Shown piece after piece: positions 8,943 through 18,885 of a stretch of 64,000 nucleotides of DNA (positions are counted from its first letter, which is position 1; the number at the start of each line of letters is the position of its first letter). The notes beneath the pieces are model-generated. The model saw only the letters and a program-made list of their open reading frames with translations, was not told the origin of the DNA and did not search any database. The translations under genes were made by a program, and so were the position numbers. The DNA lies in contig JAQUPZ010000001.1 in NCBI GenBank assembly GCA_028716365.1, positions 310,001-374,000 of the forward strand. The letters are read 5' to 3'. The DNA comes from Kiritimatiellia bacterium (lineage in GTDB: Bacteria; Verrucomicrobiota; Kiritimatiellia; UBA8416; YA12-FULL-48-11).

Positions 8943-9893
8943 ATGACGACACAGGGAGGACGATCTCGAAAAACAAAATCTTTTTTTCATGTCATAGAAG
9001 TCGATACTCCGGTTACAAGGCGTGACTTTATTCGCAGTGTGGCTGGAACAGCTGTTGCGCTTGGAACTTTTCCGCTTATTTCAAACGCGGCAGATACAAA
9101 ACGTTCCGCTGTTGACCGCGTTGCTCTTGGTAAGACAAAGATCCAGATTACCCGGCTTGGAATGGGGACAGGAAGTAATGGAGGCAGTATCCAGCGTAAA
9201 CTTGGCGAGGAAAATTTTGTGAAACTTATCCGTCATGGCTGGGACCGTGGTATTCGATATATAGATACGGCTGACAATTACAAGATACACGACCTTGTCG
9301 GTAAGGCAATCAAGGGACTTCCGCGTGAGGAGTTGGTGCTGTTGTCCAAGATGAAATGGGGAAACTCACCCGATGTCAACAAAGAGTTGGATCGTTTCCG
9401 CAAGGAACTTGGCGTGGATTATCTGGACATTGTCCTGATCCATTGCGTGACCGAAGCGGGCTGGCCCAAGAAACTGCAGAAGATGTGCGATGATCTAGCA
9501 GCAGCAAAACAGGCCGGTATAGTACGTGCCGTTGGGGTCTCCCAACATAGTATTCAAGCTCTCCGCGAAGTTGCCGGAAACGCGTGGGTTGACGTAAACC
9601 TCATCAGGGTCAACCACAATGGACACCATATGGATGGTTCGACTGGCAAGTGGGGAGAACCAGCAGAGGTTTCAACCGTGATGGACGAGGTAAAAAAAAT
9701 CCATGGCGCCGGCAAGGGTGTTCTCGGTATGAAATTGGTAGGAAACGGCGATTTTAAAAATGCAGAAGATCGCGAGAAAGCAATACAAGCTGTGATGAAA
9801 TCAGGCTGTGTAGATGCAGTAACGATTGGCTTTAAATCACCAGAAGAGATCGATGAGGCCATTGAGCGGATAAACAGGGCTTTGAACGGTTAA
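8943..9893 (+). CDS. Tat-exported aldo/keto reductase
   Basis: 316 residues from ATG 8943, which has AAGGAG seven bases upstream; the open frame extends 19 codons further without a ribosome site. A twin-arginine signal (TRRDFIRSVAGTAVAL) indicates folded, cofactor-loaded export. The aldo/keto reductase barrel shows the usual catalytic set: Asp and Tyr in YIDTADNY, Lys in LLSKMKW and His in VLIHCV. Such Tat-exported AKRs accompany Gfo/Idh/MocA and FAD oxidoreductases in PVC carbohydrate clusters and probably act on sugar carbonyls in the periplasm with NADP(H)-like cofactor. It opens the carbohydrate block. The substrate is not predictable. Confidence 0.88.
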   Translation: MTTQGGRSRKTKSFFHVIEVDTPVTRRDFIRSVAGTAVALGTFPLISNAADTKRSAVDRVALGKTKIQITRLGMGTGSNGGSIQRKLGEENFVKLIRHGWDRGIRYIDTADNYKIHDLVGKAIKGLPREELVLLSKMKWGNSPDVNKELDRFRKELGVDYLDIVLIHCVTEAGWPKKLQKMCDDLAAAKQAGIVRAVGVSQHSIQALREVAGNAWVDVNLIRVNHNGHHMDGSTGKWGEPAEVSTVMDEVKKIHGAGKGVLGMKLVGNGDFKNAEDREKAIQAVMKSGCVDAVTIGFKSPEEIDEAIERINRALNG

Positions 9894-9969
9894 GTGTCCG
9901 TGGGGTACGAAGGTCCGATCGGATTACCCTGAAAAATAACCGCGCCATTTCAAAATAAAGAAGACCAGA

Positions 9970-12342
9970 ATGCGTTGGCAATCATTTATTATAGCGGTGG
10001 TAGTTGAGCTTGTGACTTCTCTATTACCCGCCGCCAACCTTGTCTGGGTTGAGGCTGAGCGTTTTAAAGATTATGGTGGCTGGGTCAACGACGCACAATT
10101 CATCGATCAGATGGGATCACCTTATCTGCTGGCCACAGGCATGGGTGAGCCGGTCAAGGATGCCGTTACACATTTGGAACTGCCGCGAGTTGGCCGGTGG
10201 CATCTTTGGGTCCGCAGTAAAGACTGGGCGCCGCTTTTTCATCCCGGTCGGTTTAATGTTCTTATAAATGGACAGGTGGCAGGTCCGGAGATTGGGGCTG
10301 ACGGCGCATCAGGCTGGCAGTGGACAGACGCTGGTACATACGAGCTTGGCGGTAAGATTGAACTTCGCCTCCACGATCTTACTGGTTACTACGGCCGCTG
10401 TGATGCAATTGTTTTTGCATCGGATACAAATTGGACGCCGCCGGTTGGACGGGAAAACATTGCTGTTCTTCGTGAGAAATATGGCGGGGTAAGCCGTAAG
10501 ATCGAAAAAAAGGGTCCTTATGATGTGGTAGTCATAGGCGGTGGACTGGCTGGTTGTACGGCGGCTGTTGCGGCCTCCCGGAATGGCGCAAAAGTGGTGT
10601 TGATTCAGGATCGGCCGTTGTTGGGTGGAAACGCCAGTACCGAAATACTTGTTCCGCCGGTAGGAGTCTGGCCAAGCGTCGCAAACCGTGATCCTCTCGA
10701 TCCACGGGAAACGGGTTTGGTTGAGGAATATCGCACGGCCGGAAATCAAAAGGTCAAGGAAGGTGTATTTTACTCCGACAGATTGATGCGGTTTGTAAAA
10801 CTTGAACCGAATCTTGACCTGTACCTGAACACTCATGCCACCGGCGTGAAAATGGTTTCAGATTCAAAAAAACGGATTGCCACGGTACTCGCAGTGAATG
10901 TCAAAACAGGCCAACGAATGCGATTTGCCGGAAAAATGTTCATTGATTGTACTGGTGATTCCGTGGTTGGTGTGGCGGCAGGAGCTGAATATCGTTGTGG
11001 TAAGGAACCGCAATCGATGTATCAGGAACCATGGGCTCCTCCGACGGCTAGCAAGGAAACAATGGGGAACGGGTTGAAGTATTATCATCAGGATACTGGT
11101 AAGCTACAACCGTTTGCGGCCCCAGCCTGGGTATTTAAATTTCTTAGGTGTGAAGATTTCAGTACCGGACGCCATCCACGTTTTATCAACGACGTGGAAG
11201 TTATCGGCCACCAGTGGATGATTGAACTGGGCGGTTTCCGGGATACTTACACCGATGCTGAGGAAATCCGCGACGATCTGATACGTTTAATTTTTGGTAT
11301 GTGGGACCATTCCAAGAACCACTGCTCCAAAGACAAGGATCTGGTGACCAACCATAAACTTGCCTGGGTTGGTCACGTGGCCGGTAAGCGTGAGAACCGG
11401 CGATTGATAGGAGACTATGTACTCACTCAGAATGATATTGGCAATCGAACACTTTTTCCAGATCGTGTGATTTACGGTGGTTGGAGTGTTGATGACCATT
11501 ATTCGGCCGGTTTCTTTCATCGTGGTTCAACTGGTCAATATACAAAAGACTGGGAACGCGCCTACGTTGGCCGGACATTTTCAATTCCTTTTCGCTCATT
11601 GTATTCCAGGAACATCGACAATCTGTTAATGGCCGGGCGGAATATCTCAGCCTCTCATCTGGCTATGTCCGACACGCGTGTAATGCTCACCTGTGCTGTA
11701 ATGGGCCAGGCTGTCGGTACTGGTGCTGCCTTATGCATTGAACGCCGGACTACACCACGTGGTATTTATGAGAAACACCTGGAAGAACTTCAACAGCAGT
11801 TGCTCAAGGATGGTAATTACATTATTAATTTGCCCAACCGTGATCCACGAGACCTTGCACGTCAGGCCCAGATCGTGGCTTCCAGTGAAGGAACGTACAC
11901 TAATCAGAAGATGGCGGCTGTAAATGTTATCAATGGATATGCCCGGGCCGAGAACGGTAAACCCAACGCCTGGATGCCGGACAAAAATACAAAGGGGCCA
12001 CACTGGGTGGAATTATCATGGTCCCAACCTCAGAAATTCAATATGGTTCACGTAATATTCCAGACGGTAAAACTGGCACCTAAACATTTTGCCGTGGAAA
12101 CCTGGCAGGATAATGCTTGGAAACAAATCGCGGAAGTAAAAGAAAATCAACACCGCCGTCATGTGCTGGGATTGGACCGGCAAGTAACGCCACGACTTCG
12201 GGTGGTACTCGATGAGCCAAAAGGAATCTGCGAGATCCGAATCTATAATGAAAGTCAACGTCTTGTTGATATTGCGCGTCGCGCGGAGAACAATATGCAG
12301 CTTCCGGACACTTCACCGCAACTGCCATGGGAACAGCATTAA
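9970..12342 (+). CDS. Exported FAD-dependent oxidoreductase with N-terminal carbohydrate-binding-like domain
   Basis: 790 residues. A signal peptide (FIIAVVVELVTSLLPA) precedes a beta-sandwich-like region (about 24-155: VWVEAERFKDYGGW, LPRVGRWHLWVRSKDW) resembling carbohydrate-binding modules. From residue 183 the FAD-binding Rossmann motif VVVIGGGLAGCTAA and the downstream GGNAS mark a PF12831-type FAD oxidoreductase. The second FAD motif LLMAGRNIS is near residue 550. The last 150 residues look like a discoidin-type domain (GPHWVELSW, NMVHVIFQT). The modular build suggests oxidation of polysaccharide-linked sugars or glycoside side chains outside the cytoplasm. The next gene starts directly after the stop. 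Confidence 0.85.
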   Translation: MRWQSFIIAVVVELVTSLLPAANLVWVEAERFKDYGGWVNDAQFIDQMGSPYLLATGMGEPVKDAVTHLELPRVGRWHLWVRSKDWAPLFHPGRFNVLINGQVAGPEIGADGASGWQWTDAGTYELGGKIELRLHDLTGYYGRCDAIVFASDTNWTPPVGRENIAVLREKYGGVSRKIEKKGPYDVVVIGGGLAGCTAAVAASRNGAKVVLIQDRPLLGGNASTEILVPPVGVWPSVANRDPLDPRETGLVEEYRTAGNQKVKEGVFYSDRLMRFVKLEPNLDLYLNTHATGVKMVSDSKKRIATVLAVNVKTGQRMRFAGKMFIDCTGDSVVGVAAGAEYRCGKEPQSMYQEPWAPPTASKETMGNGLKYYHQDTGKLQPFAAPAWVFKFLRCEDFSTGRHPRFINDVEVIGHQWMIELGGFRDTYTDAEEIRDDLIRLIFGMWDHSKNHCSKDKDLVTNHKLAWVGHVAGKRENRRLIGDYVLTQNDIGNRTLFPDRVIYGGWSVDDHYSAGFFHRGSTGQYTKDWERAYVGRTFSIPFRSLYSRNIDNLLMAGRNISASHLAMSDTRVMLTCAVMGQAVGTGAALCIERRTTPRGIYEKHLEELQQQLLKDGNYIINLPNRDPRDLARQAQIVASSEGTYTNQKMAAVNVINGYARAENGKPNAWMPDKNTKGPHWVELSWSQPQKFNMVHVIFQTVKLAPKHFAVETWQDNAWKQIAEVKENQHRRHVLGLDRQVTPRLRVVLDEPKGICEIRIYNESQRLVDIARRAENNMQLPDTSPQLPWEQH

Positions 12343-13731
12343 GTGAAAATAAGGCAATTCAAATTTGTTTATATATTTTTTTTATACGTGCTTTTTGTAA
12401 TAGGTATTGAATCGACTTATGGCTGGAGCGGTGAGCACAATGGCATCACAGCCGCGGCTGTTAAGTTGTTACCGTCCGAAGATCGCAATTACATTGCGCC
12501 CGAAGCCAGCATGCTGGCAAAAGAATATTGCGAGTTTCCCGACCAGAACTGGCCGTGTATGGGCGAATGGGGTGGTGGCAATGCCGATCCGCACCTGCCG
12601 CGTTTTCCGGACACACGCCGCGAATGGGATATATCGTTCTACTGTGGTTGGGATCCAGTATTGCAGAAAGGCAAAGGTTATCCGCATCGTCCGCCGGAAA
12701 CTTTCACAGCAGTGCAGCATTATTTTGGCAAAGCCGTTGAGGCACTGCAGGCTGGCCGGCTCTCTGACGGTGCGCGTTTCATCGGCGTGATGTTCCATTA
12801 CATCCAGGACAGCGGCGCGTTTCCGCATGTTCAACCGATCCATCGTTCGTTTCATACCAAAAGTCTTGATGTCATTCACGTCGATGGCTACGTACCGCAC
12901 AGCCTTGGTCGGACGAAAGAGGAAGCTGCCGCGGCGCTGGCGGAACGTGTGCGTGACCTGGTGGACTGGACGGAAAAACGTCTTGCTCCATTACTGGCGG
13001 ACGCGGGAGTACCCATCGACGAAGCAAAAAAACTCTGTGCAAAGGAACTTGTCCATGCCCGTGTTGCTGGCGCTGTGGCAAAATTACATACGGAAAAACC
13101 TGCAGAATTCGAATCTGCCGCATGTGACTGTGCCAATGAATGTCTTCGAGTTTGTGCTGATGCTTTACACACTGTACTTACCCTGGCGCCGCACCCGCGT
13201 CCGGAACCTGTGCCCAATGCGCCTGACATCAATCTCGTCTTTAATCCATCATTCGAGGAGGATGATGGTGACCGGGTACCGGATGGCTGGTATGTCGGCT
13301 GGCTTGATCTTGGCGATCGTTCGGGGCGTGCTGAATGGTATCGTGCCGGAACACACTGGGATAAACCTGTGAAGACCGGTCAACGTTCTGTACTTCTGCT
13401 TTGGGTACCTGACAAAGGGCTCGAATGGCGGCAGGACTGGCGTCACGCTCTGCATGTCAACGATGGAGAGAATTATCAAGGTACTGTGTGGATAAAGACG
13501 CGCGCAGCCACAGGCACAACCTGGTTCGCTCTGCAATCCTGTGATACTGCCTACCAGCCGGTAGACAGTGCAAAAAGTGAAATTATCAAAAAGGACGGCG
13601 ACTGGCAGAAATTATCGGTAAAACTGCGTGTACCCAAAGGTGCATGCTGGCTTAGAGTGATTCTGCATACGGAAGGAAACAGCGGCGCGGTGTGGTTTGA
13701 TGATGTTGAAGTGGTGAAAACCGCTGAGTGA
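12343..13731 (+). CDS. Secreted zinc phospholipase C / P1 nuclease-like protein with C-terminal sugar-binding-like domain
   Basis: 462 residues from a GTG immediately after the preceding stop (TAA-GTG), so it is presumably coupled. The signal peptide ends near GIESTYG, making the mature N terminus begin with Trp as zinc phospholipases C do (WSGEHNGIT). Further metal-ligand candidates are in FIGVMFHYIQDSGAFPHV and HRSFHTKSLDVIH. Residues about 290-460 form a beta-sandwich (NLVFNPSFEEDDGDRVPDGW, then WFDDVEVV at the end) typical of CBM-like carbohydrate-binding domains. The fold assignment is fairly good, but whether it cleaves phosphodiesters in lipid, nucleic acid or glycan is unknown. Confidence 0.7.
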   Translation: MKIRQFKFVYIFFLYVLFVIGIESTYGWSGEHNGITAAAVKLLPSEDRNYIAPEASMLAKEYCEFPDQNWPCMGEWGGGNADPHLPRFPDTRREWDISFYCGWDPVLQKGKGYPHRPPETFTAVQHYFGKAVEALQAGRLSDGARFIGVMFHYIQDSGAFPHVQPIHRSFHTKSLDVIHVDGYVPHSLGRTKEEAAAALAERVRDLVDWTEKRLAPLLADAGVPIDEAKKLCAKELVHARVAGAVAKLHTEKPAEFESAACDCANECLRVCADALHTVLTLAPHPRPEPVPNAPDINLVFNPSFEEDDGDRVPDGWYVGWLDLGDRSGRAEWYRAGTHWDKPVKTGQRSVLLLWVPDKGLEWRQDWRHALHVNDGENYQGTVWIKTRAATGTTWFALQSCDTAYQPVDSAKSEIIKKDGDWQKLSVKLRVPKGACWLRVILHTEGNSGAVWFDDVEVVKTAE

Positions 13732-13769
13732 TCGTGTAACATGGCGGGTGGATTTTAAGGAGGATTATA

Positions 13770-16619
13770 ATGAGAGTATTGCACAGATTATCCGCGAAAA
13801 AGGTTCTATTGTCTTTAATTGTAAGAGGGTTGGTTGTCTTTCTCCTGTTAACGGGTACTGCTGTATGGTCGCAGGCTGCCGATGCCACAGTTTGTAAACC
13901 TGCTGATTTGGAACAAAACTTTTACAATGTTCCCACTACGGACAAACCTTGGGCATACTGGTGGTGGATCAATGGACATGTGGATGAAGAGACCATTACC
14001 AGAGACATGGAGGCAATGCGACGGGTTGGTTTCGGCGGGTTACTGATGTTCGACGCGCGCGGATATTGGGATGACTCAGGGCATGTTGTGTTGCCGAAAC
14101 CCAAGATGGAATTCATGAGCCCGGAATGGCGAAAACTCCTGGCATTCGGTATCAAGGAAGCGGCGCGGGTTGGTTTGGAAGTGAGTGTCAATCTGAGTAG
14201 TTGCGCAGGTGCGCTGAAAGGGCCATGGGAAGTGGGTGCTGACGCGCCGAAACGTCTGGTGTGCCAGACAATACCACTGACTGGTGGGTCCCGCTTTGAT
14301 GCGGTGTTGAAGAAGCCGGACTATAAGTATTACTGGCCCGTCGCAACATTTGCCGTAAAGTATGATGGAACGGTTATTGAGCAGAAAGAGGAGTGGCTGA
14401 ATGCCGGTGATGGCTTGTACACCATGAAAGCCTCATCGGGTAAAAAAATCGATGGCCAGAAGAATGTTGAACTCCGCATGGCCCGGGAGATTGTGGAGTT
14501 GACGAAGAAGGTGGATGGGAAGGGACATCTTGCATGGGATGTGCCGGTAGGCCAGTGGGCGCTGGCACGCTTTGGTTACACAACAATAGATGGGCACGAG
14601 TATGATGTAGATGTCCTCGACGCGAAAGCGGTTGCGGGTCACTTCGACCGGATGGGCAAGACGATTATCGCGGATGCCGGTCCGCTGGCGGGCAAAACAC
14701 TGACTCATTTCTACAGTGTGAGCTGGGAAGGCGCTGTACCGACATGGACCGGAACGTTTGAAAAGAATTTTGCAAAATATCGGGGATATTCTATATGCCC
14801 GTGGTTGCCGGTTCTGGCGGGTTTTATTGTCAAGAGCGAGGACGAATCCAAAAGTTTTGTAAGTGACTATCGCCGGACCCGAAACGATTGTTTTCGCGAC
14901 AATTTTTACGGTACAATGAGGAAATTAAGCCACAAGTATGGAATCAAGTGGCACTCGGAGTCCGGTGGACCATGGAACCGTAATCCAGCCGTTTTCGGCG
15001 AGGCCGACCAGCTGGCATTCCTGGCACAGAACGACATGCCGCAGGGTGAATTCTGGTACACGGGGAAAAGCGACCGGACTGGCCGGCAGATGAGCAGGCC
15101 ACAGGCGATAACAGCTCACATCTATGGAAAGCGGACCGCGGCAGCCGAGGCGTTCACGCACATGGTACGTCACTGGACGGCATATCCAGCGGTGCTGAAA
15201 CGCGCGGGTGACGAGTCCTTTTGCGACGGTGTAAACCATCTCATATGGCATACATTTACCTGTTCACCGCGCGAGTTTGGCCTGCCTGGTACCGAGTATT
15301 TTGCAGGCACGCATGTTAATCCGAAAGTGACGTGGTTTGAACAAGCAGCGCCGTTCATGTCCTATCTGGGGCGTTGCCAGTATCTCCTGCGGCAGGGGCT
15401 TTTTGCGGCAGATGTATGTGTTTATGTTGGTGATGTTCCATACCAGCACTGGGGTCGGTTCGCCACCAACTGGAACGCGACTGCAACAATGGCAATGCCG
15501 AATGGACATGGATACGACATTATCACGACAGAAGTGCTGTTGGAGCGGATAAAGGTTAAGAATGGAAAACTGGTATTACCCGATGGTATGAGTTACAGCG
15601 TGATGGTTGTGGATCTGGATGATGGACAGGTATCACTAGCTGCGCTCAAGAAAATTGCCAAACTGAAAAATGCCGGTGTACCAGTGGTGTTCGGATCGCG
15701 CAAGCCACAGTGTACGCCCGGGCTCGCAGAGGGCAATACCGAAGTCAAACAGTTGGGTGAAACACTTTGGGCCAGTACCCCAACACTGGCGGATACGCTG
15801 AAGGCAAAGAAATTGCTTCCTGATTTTGAGGGACCGTTCGAATACACGCATCGGTGTGATAAGGATACCGATATTTATTTTGTGGCCGGAACAGGCAAGG
15901 CGGATTGCATGTTCCGCGTGAATGGCAAACAACCTGAGTTATGGAATCCTGTAAGCGGCAAGATAGACGTCGAAGTTGGCTGGCAGGCCGTGGATGATGG
16001 ACGGACACGTTTGACGCTGGATCTGCCTCAGGATGGATCGATGTTCGTGATTTTTCGCAAGCAGGGACAACCACGGCCTGCGGCGATTCCAGTAGTATCC
16101 AAGGCAGAAGTGGCGCTAAGTGGCGCATGGGATGTGAGTTTTCAGTCCGGACGCGGTGCGCCGGCAAGTGCCGTGTTCGATCAACTGGTTGGGTGGGATA
16201 AACATACTGATAACGGTATTAAATATTTCTCGGGTACGGCAACGTACCGCAAGACGTTTGAAATGACGGCTGATCAGGCTACACGGCGGGCTTTGCTCCA
16301 GCTCGGGACGGTTGGAGTGATCGCACAGGTTCGGCTCAACGGCAAGAATCTGGGTATCGTTTGGATTGCGCCATGGCAGGTGGAACTGACAGGAACATTG
16401 AAGGCCGGGAAAAACGAGCTGGAGATTGAGGTTACCAATGTGTGGGCTAACCGCCTGATCGGGGATGCTGGACTGCCGCCTGAACAAAGAATTACGAAGA
16501 GTAACATGGCGCTCGAGAAGGGTAAGCGTACGCTGAAAAATTACCAGGGTTATGCTTCTGAAGATCAGTTGTTGCCTTCAGGTCTGGAAGGTCCGGTTCG
16601 TATCGAACTCGGTCAGTAA
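13770..16619 (+). CDS. Secreted GH106-type glycoside hydrolase (alpha-L-rhamnosidase family)
   Basis: 949 residues, start backed by AAGGAGG eight bases upstream. A long signal region (LIVRGLVVFLLLTGTAVWSQA) precedes the GH106 signature segment PWAYWWWINGHVDEETITRDM and the following barrel (MRRVGFGGLLMFDARG, KWHSESGGPW). The C terminus carries beta-sandwich modules ending in a galactose-binding-like domain (YFSGTATYRKTFEM, LNGKNLGIVW, ELEIEVTNVWANRLIGD). Length agrees with the family. GH106 enzymes remove alpha-L-rhamnose from pectic and other glycans. It lies 38 bases after the phospholipase-like gene and is the main clue that the cluster serves plant or algal polysaccharide use. Confidence 0.88.
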   Translation: MRVLHRLSAKKVLLSLIVRGLVVFLLLTGTAVWSQAADATVCKPADLEQNFYNVPTTDKPWAYWWWINGHVDEETITRDMEAMRRVGFGGLLMFDARGYWDDSGHVVLPKPKMEFMSPEWRKLLAFGIKEAARVGLEVSVNLSSCAGALKGPWEVGADAPKRLVCQTIPLTGGSRFDAVLKKPDYKYYWPVATFAVKYDGTVIEQKEEWLNAGDGLYTMKASSGKKIDGQKNVELRMAREIVELTKKVDGKGHLAWDVPVGQWALARFGYTTIDGHEYDVDVLDAKAVAGHFDRMGKTIIADAGPLAGKTLTHFYSVSWEGAVPTWTGTFEKNFAKYRGYSICPWLPVLAGFIVKSEDESKSFVSDYRRTRNDCFRDNFYGTMRKLSHKYGIKWHSESGGPWNRNPAVFGEADQLAFLAQNDMPQGEFWYTGKSDRTGRQMSRPQAITAHIYGKRTAAAEAFTHMVRHWTAYPAVLKRAGDESFCDGVNHLIWHTFTCSPREFGLPGTEYFAGTHVNPKVTWFEQAAPFMSYLGRCQYLLRQGLFAADVCVYVGDVPYQHWGRFATNWNATATMAMPNGHGYDIITTEVLLERIKVKNGKLVLPDGMSYSVMVVDLDDGQVSLAALKKIAKLKNAGVPVVFGSRKPQCTPGLAEGNTEVKQLGETLWASTPTLADTLKAKKLLPDFEGPFEYTHRCDKDTDIYFVAGTGKADCMFRVNGKQPELWNPVSGKIDVEVGWQAVDDGRTRLTLDLPQDGSMFVIFRKQGQPRPAAIPVVSKAEVALSGAWDVSFQSGRGAPASAVFDQLVGWDKHTDNGIKYFSGTATYRKTFEMTADQATRRALLQLGTVGVIAQVRLNGKNLGIVWIAPWQVELTGTLKAGKNELEIEVTNVWANRLIGDAGLPPEQRITKSNMALEKGKRTLKNYQGYASEDQLLPSGLEGPVRIELGQ

Positions 16620-16661
16620 GAGAAGGTACAGTTTTGAGGATTTGTTGCTGGAATTGAAAAT

Positions 16662-16748
16662 CGAGATTCTTCTCCCGACTCCAGAAGTCGGGATCAGAAT
16701 GACACCGTTTTCATTGTGCTTGTCATGCTGAGCTTGGCGAAGCATCTC
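16662..16748. repeat. Dispersed inverted-repeat element, copy 2
   Basis: Inverted repeat between the GH106 and amidohydrolase genes. The left arm starts CGAGATTCTTCTCCCG and contains an inner hairpin TCCCGACT/AGTCGGGA, then CAGAATGACA. The right arm reads TGTCATGCTGAGC...GAAGCATCTC. Arms and motif order match copy 1 at 831-960. It is non-coding and could act as a transcript-stabilising or terminating structure after the glycosidase gene. Confidence 0.72.
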
Positions 16749-16789
16749 AATTTGGGTAACACTCTTTAAGAAGGGAAGGTGACAATCGT

Positions 16790-17743
16790 ATGAACACAAC
16801 ACGGCGCCATTTTCTTCAATCAGCGGCTGCCTTGACGGCATCTGTTTATGGTGGTTGTTCCACGGCCAACAAAACCGGCAAAGTTGTCCCGGCAAAGATC
16901 ATCGATACACATGTACACTTCTATGATCCATCACGACCGCAGGGTATACCGTGGCCGCCCAAAAACGATCCATTACTTTATCGTACAGTATTGCCGAAAG
17001 ATTATCGCGTGCTGGCAGTTCCACAGCCGGTTAACGGTGTTGTGGTTGTCGAGGCCAGTCCTTGGATAGAGGATAATCAGTGGATACTTGATCTGGCTGT
17101 ACATGATTCTTTGATTGTCGGATTGGTCGGGAATTTGCCGATAGGTACGCCGGAGTTTGCCGGGCATCTTAAACGGTTTGCGGTAAATCCGCTTTTTCGT
17201 GGCGTTCGTATTCGGAATGGATCACTTGAAGCAGGTTTGAAAGACCACGCTTTTCTCAGGGATTTACATGACATAGCCGACCGTGGACTTTGTTTTGATG
17301 TGCATTTTCCTCCAGTGTGGGTGGCGCAGGCAGACTGTCTTGCGCGCAGTGTGCCTAATCTTCGTATCATCGTAAATCACATCGCTGGTGTGGCGGTTAC
17401 GGGTGGCCCCCCGCCCGAAGAATGGTTACGCTTGATGAGAACACTGGCCGAACATCCGCAAATCTTCATGAAAGTTTCCGGCCTTGTTGAAGGTACCAAA
17501 TGTTCAAAAGGCGATGCGCCGGTGAATGTGGAATTTTACCAGTCCGTCCTGGAAACATTGTGGAATATATTCGGGCCTGACAGATTGGTCTATGGGAGTA
17601 ACTGGCCGGTGAGTGCGCGCTTTGCTTCGCTCGCCACTGTACAGCAGATTGCCATGAATTTCTTTGCCTCCAAAGGTCAGGCGGCAATGGACAAAGTGTT
17701 CTGGAAAAATGCGCAAGTGGCATATCGGTATATAGCACGCTGA
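16790..17743 (+). CDS. Exported amidohydrolase-2 family protein
   Basis: 317 residues of the PF04909 metal-dependent hydrolase family. The N terminus MNTTRRHFLQSAAALTA is a twin-arginine signal followed by GGCST, a possible lipobox. The barrel shows the first metal motif IIDTHVHFYDP, a His in FDVHFPPVW, IIVNHIAG and the terminal YGSNWPV, where a canonical Asp is replaced by Asn. Relatives include lactonases and decarboxylases acting on sugar lactones, so hydrolysis of an aldonolactone made by the oxidoreductases nearby is a reasonable inference. GGGAAGGTG upstream gives a moderate ribosome site. Confidence 0.83.
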   Translation: MNTTRRHFLQSAAALTASVYGGCSTANKTGKVVPAKIIDTHVHFYDPSRPQGIPWPPKNDPLLYRTVLPKDYRVLAVPQPVNGVVVVEASPWIEDNQWILDLAVHDSLIVGLVGNLPIGTPEFAGHLKRFAVNPLFRGVRIRNGSLEAGLKDHAFLRDLHDIADRGLCFDVHFPPVWVAQADCLARSVPNLRIIVNHIAGVAVTGGPPPEEWLRLMRTLAEHPQIFMKVSGLVEGTKCSKGDAPVNVEFYQSVLETLWNIFGPDRLVYGSNWPVSARFASLATVQQIAMNFFASKGQAAMDKVFWKNAQVAYRYIAR

Positions 17744-17789
17744 ACATGATGTAACTCTTTATTTCGTGAGAACCGGAGAAAGCAGTGTC

Positions 17790-18821
17790 ATGAAATATAG
17801 TATCGGGACTTTGTTCAAAGCTGGTTTGATATTTCTTACCTTTGTGTTTCTAGCCGACAAAAGCACTGCGGAATCAAAAGAGAATAAAGTTTCAATAGAG
17901 ACAAAAAACCTTCGGGTTGTGATAGCTGATAATCAGGCTTATGGAATACAACATCGCGCCGGTTACAATGGAGTTTCTGAACTGTATTTGACCGGGACAA
18001 CGAATAACCTGTTCGTTCCCACCGTCGCCGGCTTGAATTTTGAACATATCTTTAATGGTGATGTCGGGTCATTTGGATGGGACAAGTTTGAACCGCGCCG
18101 TGCGCCGATGCAACTGATACAATCTTCTTCAAACCGGGTGGAATTGGTTCAGGAACGTACGGAACATTGGCCGTTGCGCAGTCGCATGGTTTACGAGGTA
18201 CATGGCGACAGTATTGATTTTACATTTTACGGTGTACCGCTGGCCGATGCATGGCAGAAATATGGCTATATTGGTGTATTTTTTGCCTCATATATTCAGG
18301 CGCCGGAAGATAAATCTATACAGTTCATTGGTCGTTCACGTCCGGAACGCGGTAACCCACAACCGCGCTGGATCAAACATCTTTCGCCAAAACACGGTGT
18401 GTCGGCCAGTCATCGTCCGGCAGGCAGTAACTGGGACCCTCAATTAGACAAAGATTTTCCCATTACACTGGTGTCGGGTATTTCTGATCTTGAATATCTC
18501 TATCCCTTTTATTTCGGACGATCGGGTCAGAATGTTTTCATAATGATGTTTGAGCGGCCGCGAAATGATGGCGAATTGCGTTTTGCCCAGTCACCATCCG
18601 GTGGTGGCGCTAACAATCCGGCGTGGGACTATGTTTATTTCCAGCGTTCTTATGCAGTTGGTCGTGAATTCAGTTTTCGGGCCAGGGCCGTCTATAAGAA
18701 ATTTGAAAGTGTGGAAGAAGTTGTTCGGATTTATGAGCAATGGTCGGGAGAGAAAGTGGTCCGTCCTGAAGAGGGTTTTGAAAAACGTGGCTCGTCAGTA
18801 GCCTCGCCCTCCCAAAAATAA
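17790..18821 (+). CDS. Secreted protein of unknown function in the carbohydrate cluster
   Basis: 343 residues from ATG 17790; GTG 17766 is an alternative eight codons upstream. A hydrophobic signal segment (AGLIFLTFVFLADKSTA) is followed by an all-beta protein with regularly spaced aromatic and charged strands (LRVVIADNQAYGIQHRAGY, RMVYEVHGDSIDFTFYG, YLYPFYFGRSGQNVFIMMF). The look is of a galactose-mutarotase-like beta-sandwich, but I cannot name the family. It is 46 bases after the amidohydrolase gene and probably in the same transcript. Confidence 0.6.
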   Translation: MKYSIGTLFKAGLIFLTFVFLADKSTAESKENKVSIETKNLRVVIADNQAYGIQHRAGYNGVSELYLTGTTNNLFVPTVAGLNFEHIFNGDVGSFGWDKFEPRRAPMQLIQSSSNRVELVQERTEHWPLRSRMVYEVHGDSIDFTFYGVPLADAWQKYGYIGVFFASYIQAPEDKSIQFIGRSRPERGNPQPRWIKHLSPKHGVSASHRPAGSNWDPQLDKDFPITLVSGISDLEYLYPFYFGRSGQNVFIMMFERPRNDGELRFAQSPSGGGANNPAWDYVYFQRSYAVGREFSFRARAVYKKFESVEEVVRIYEQWSGEKVVRPEEGFEKRGSSVASPSQK

Positions 18822-18885
18822 CAAAAGTCTGCAAAATGGACCTGGCCGTTATAACAGCTTAACTAACAAATTGCTATTTCCGGAT

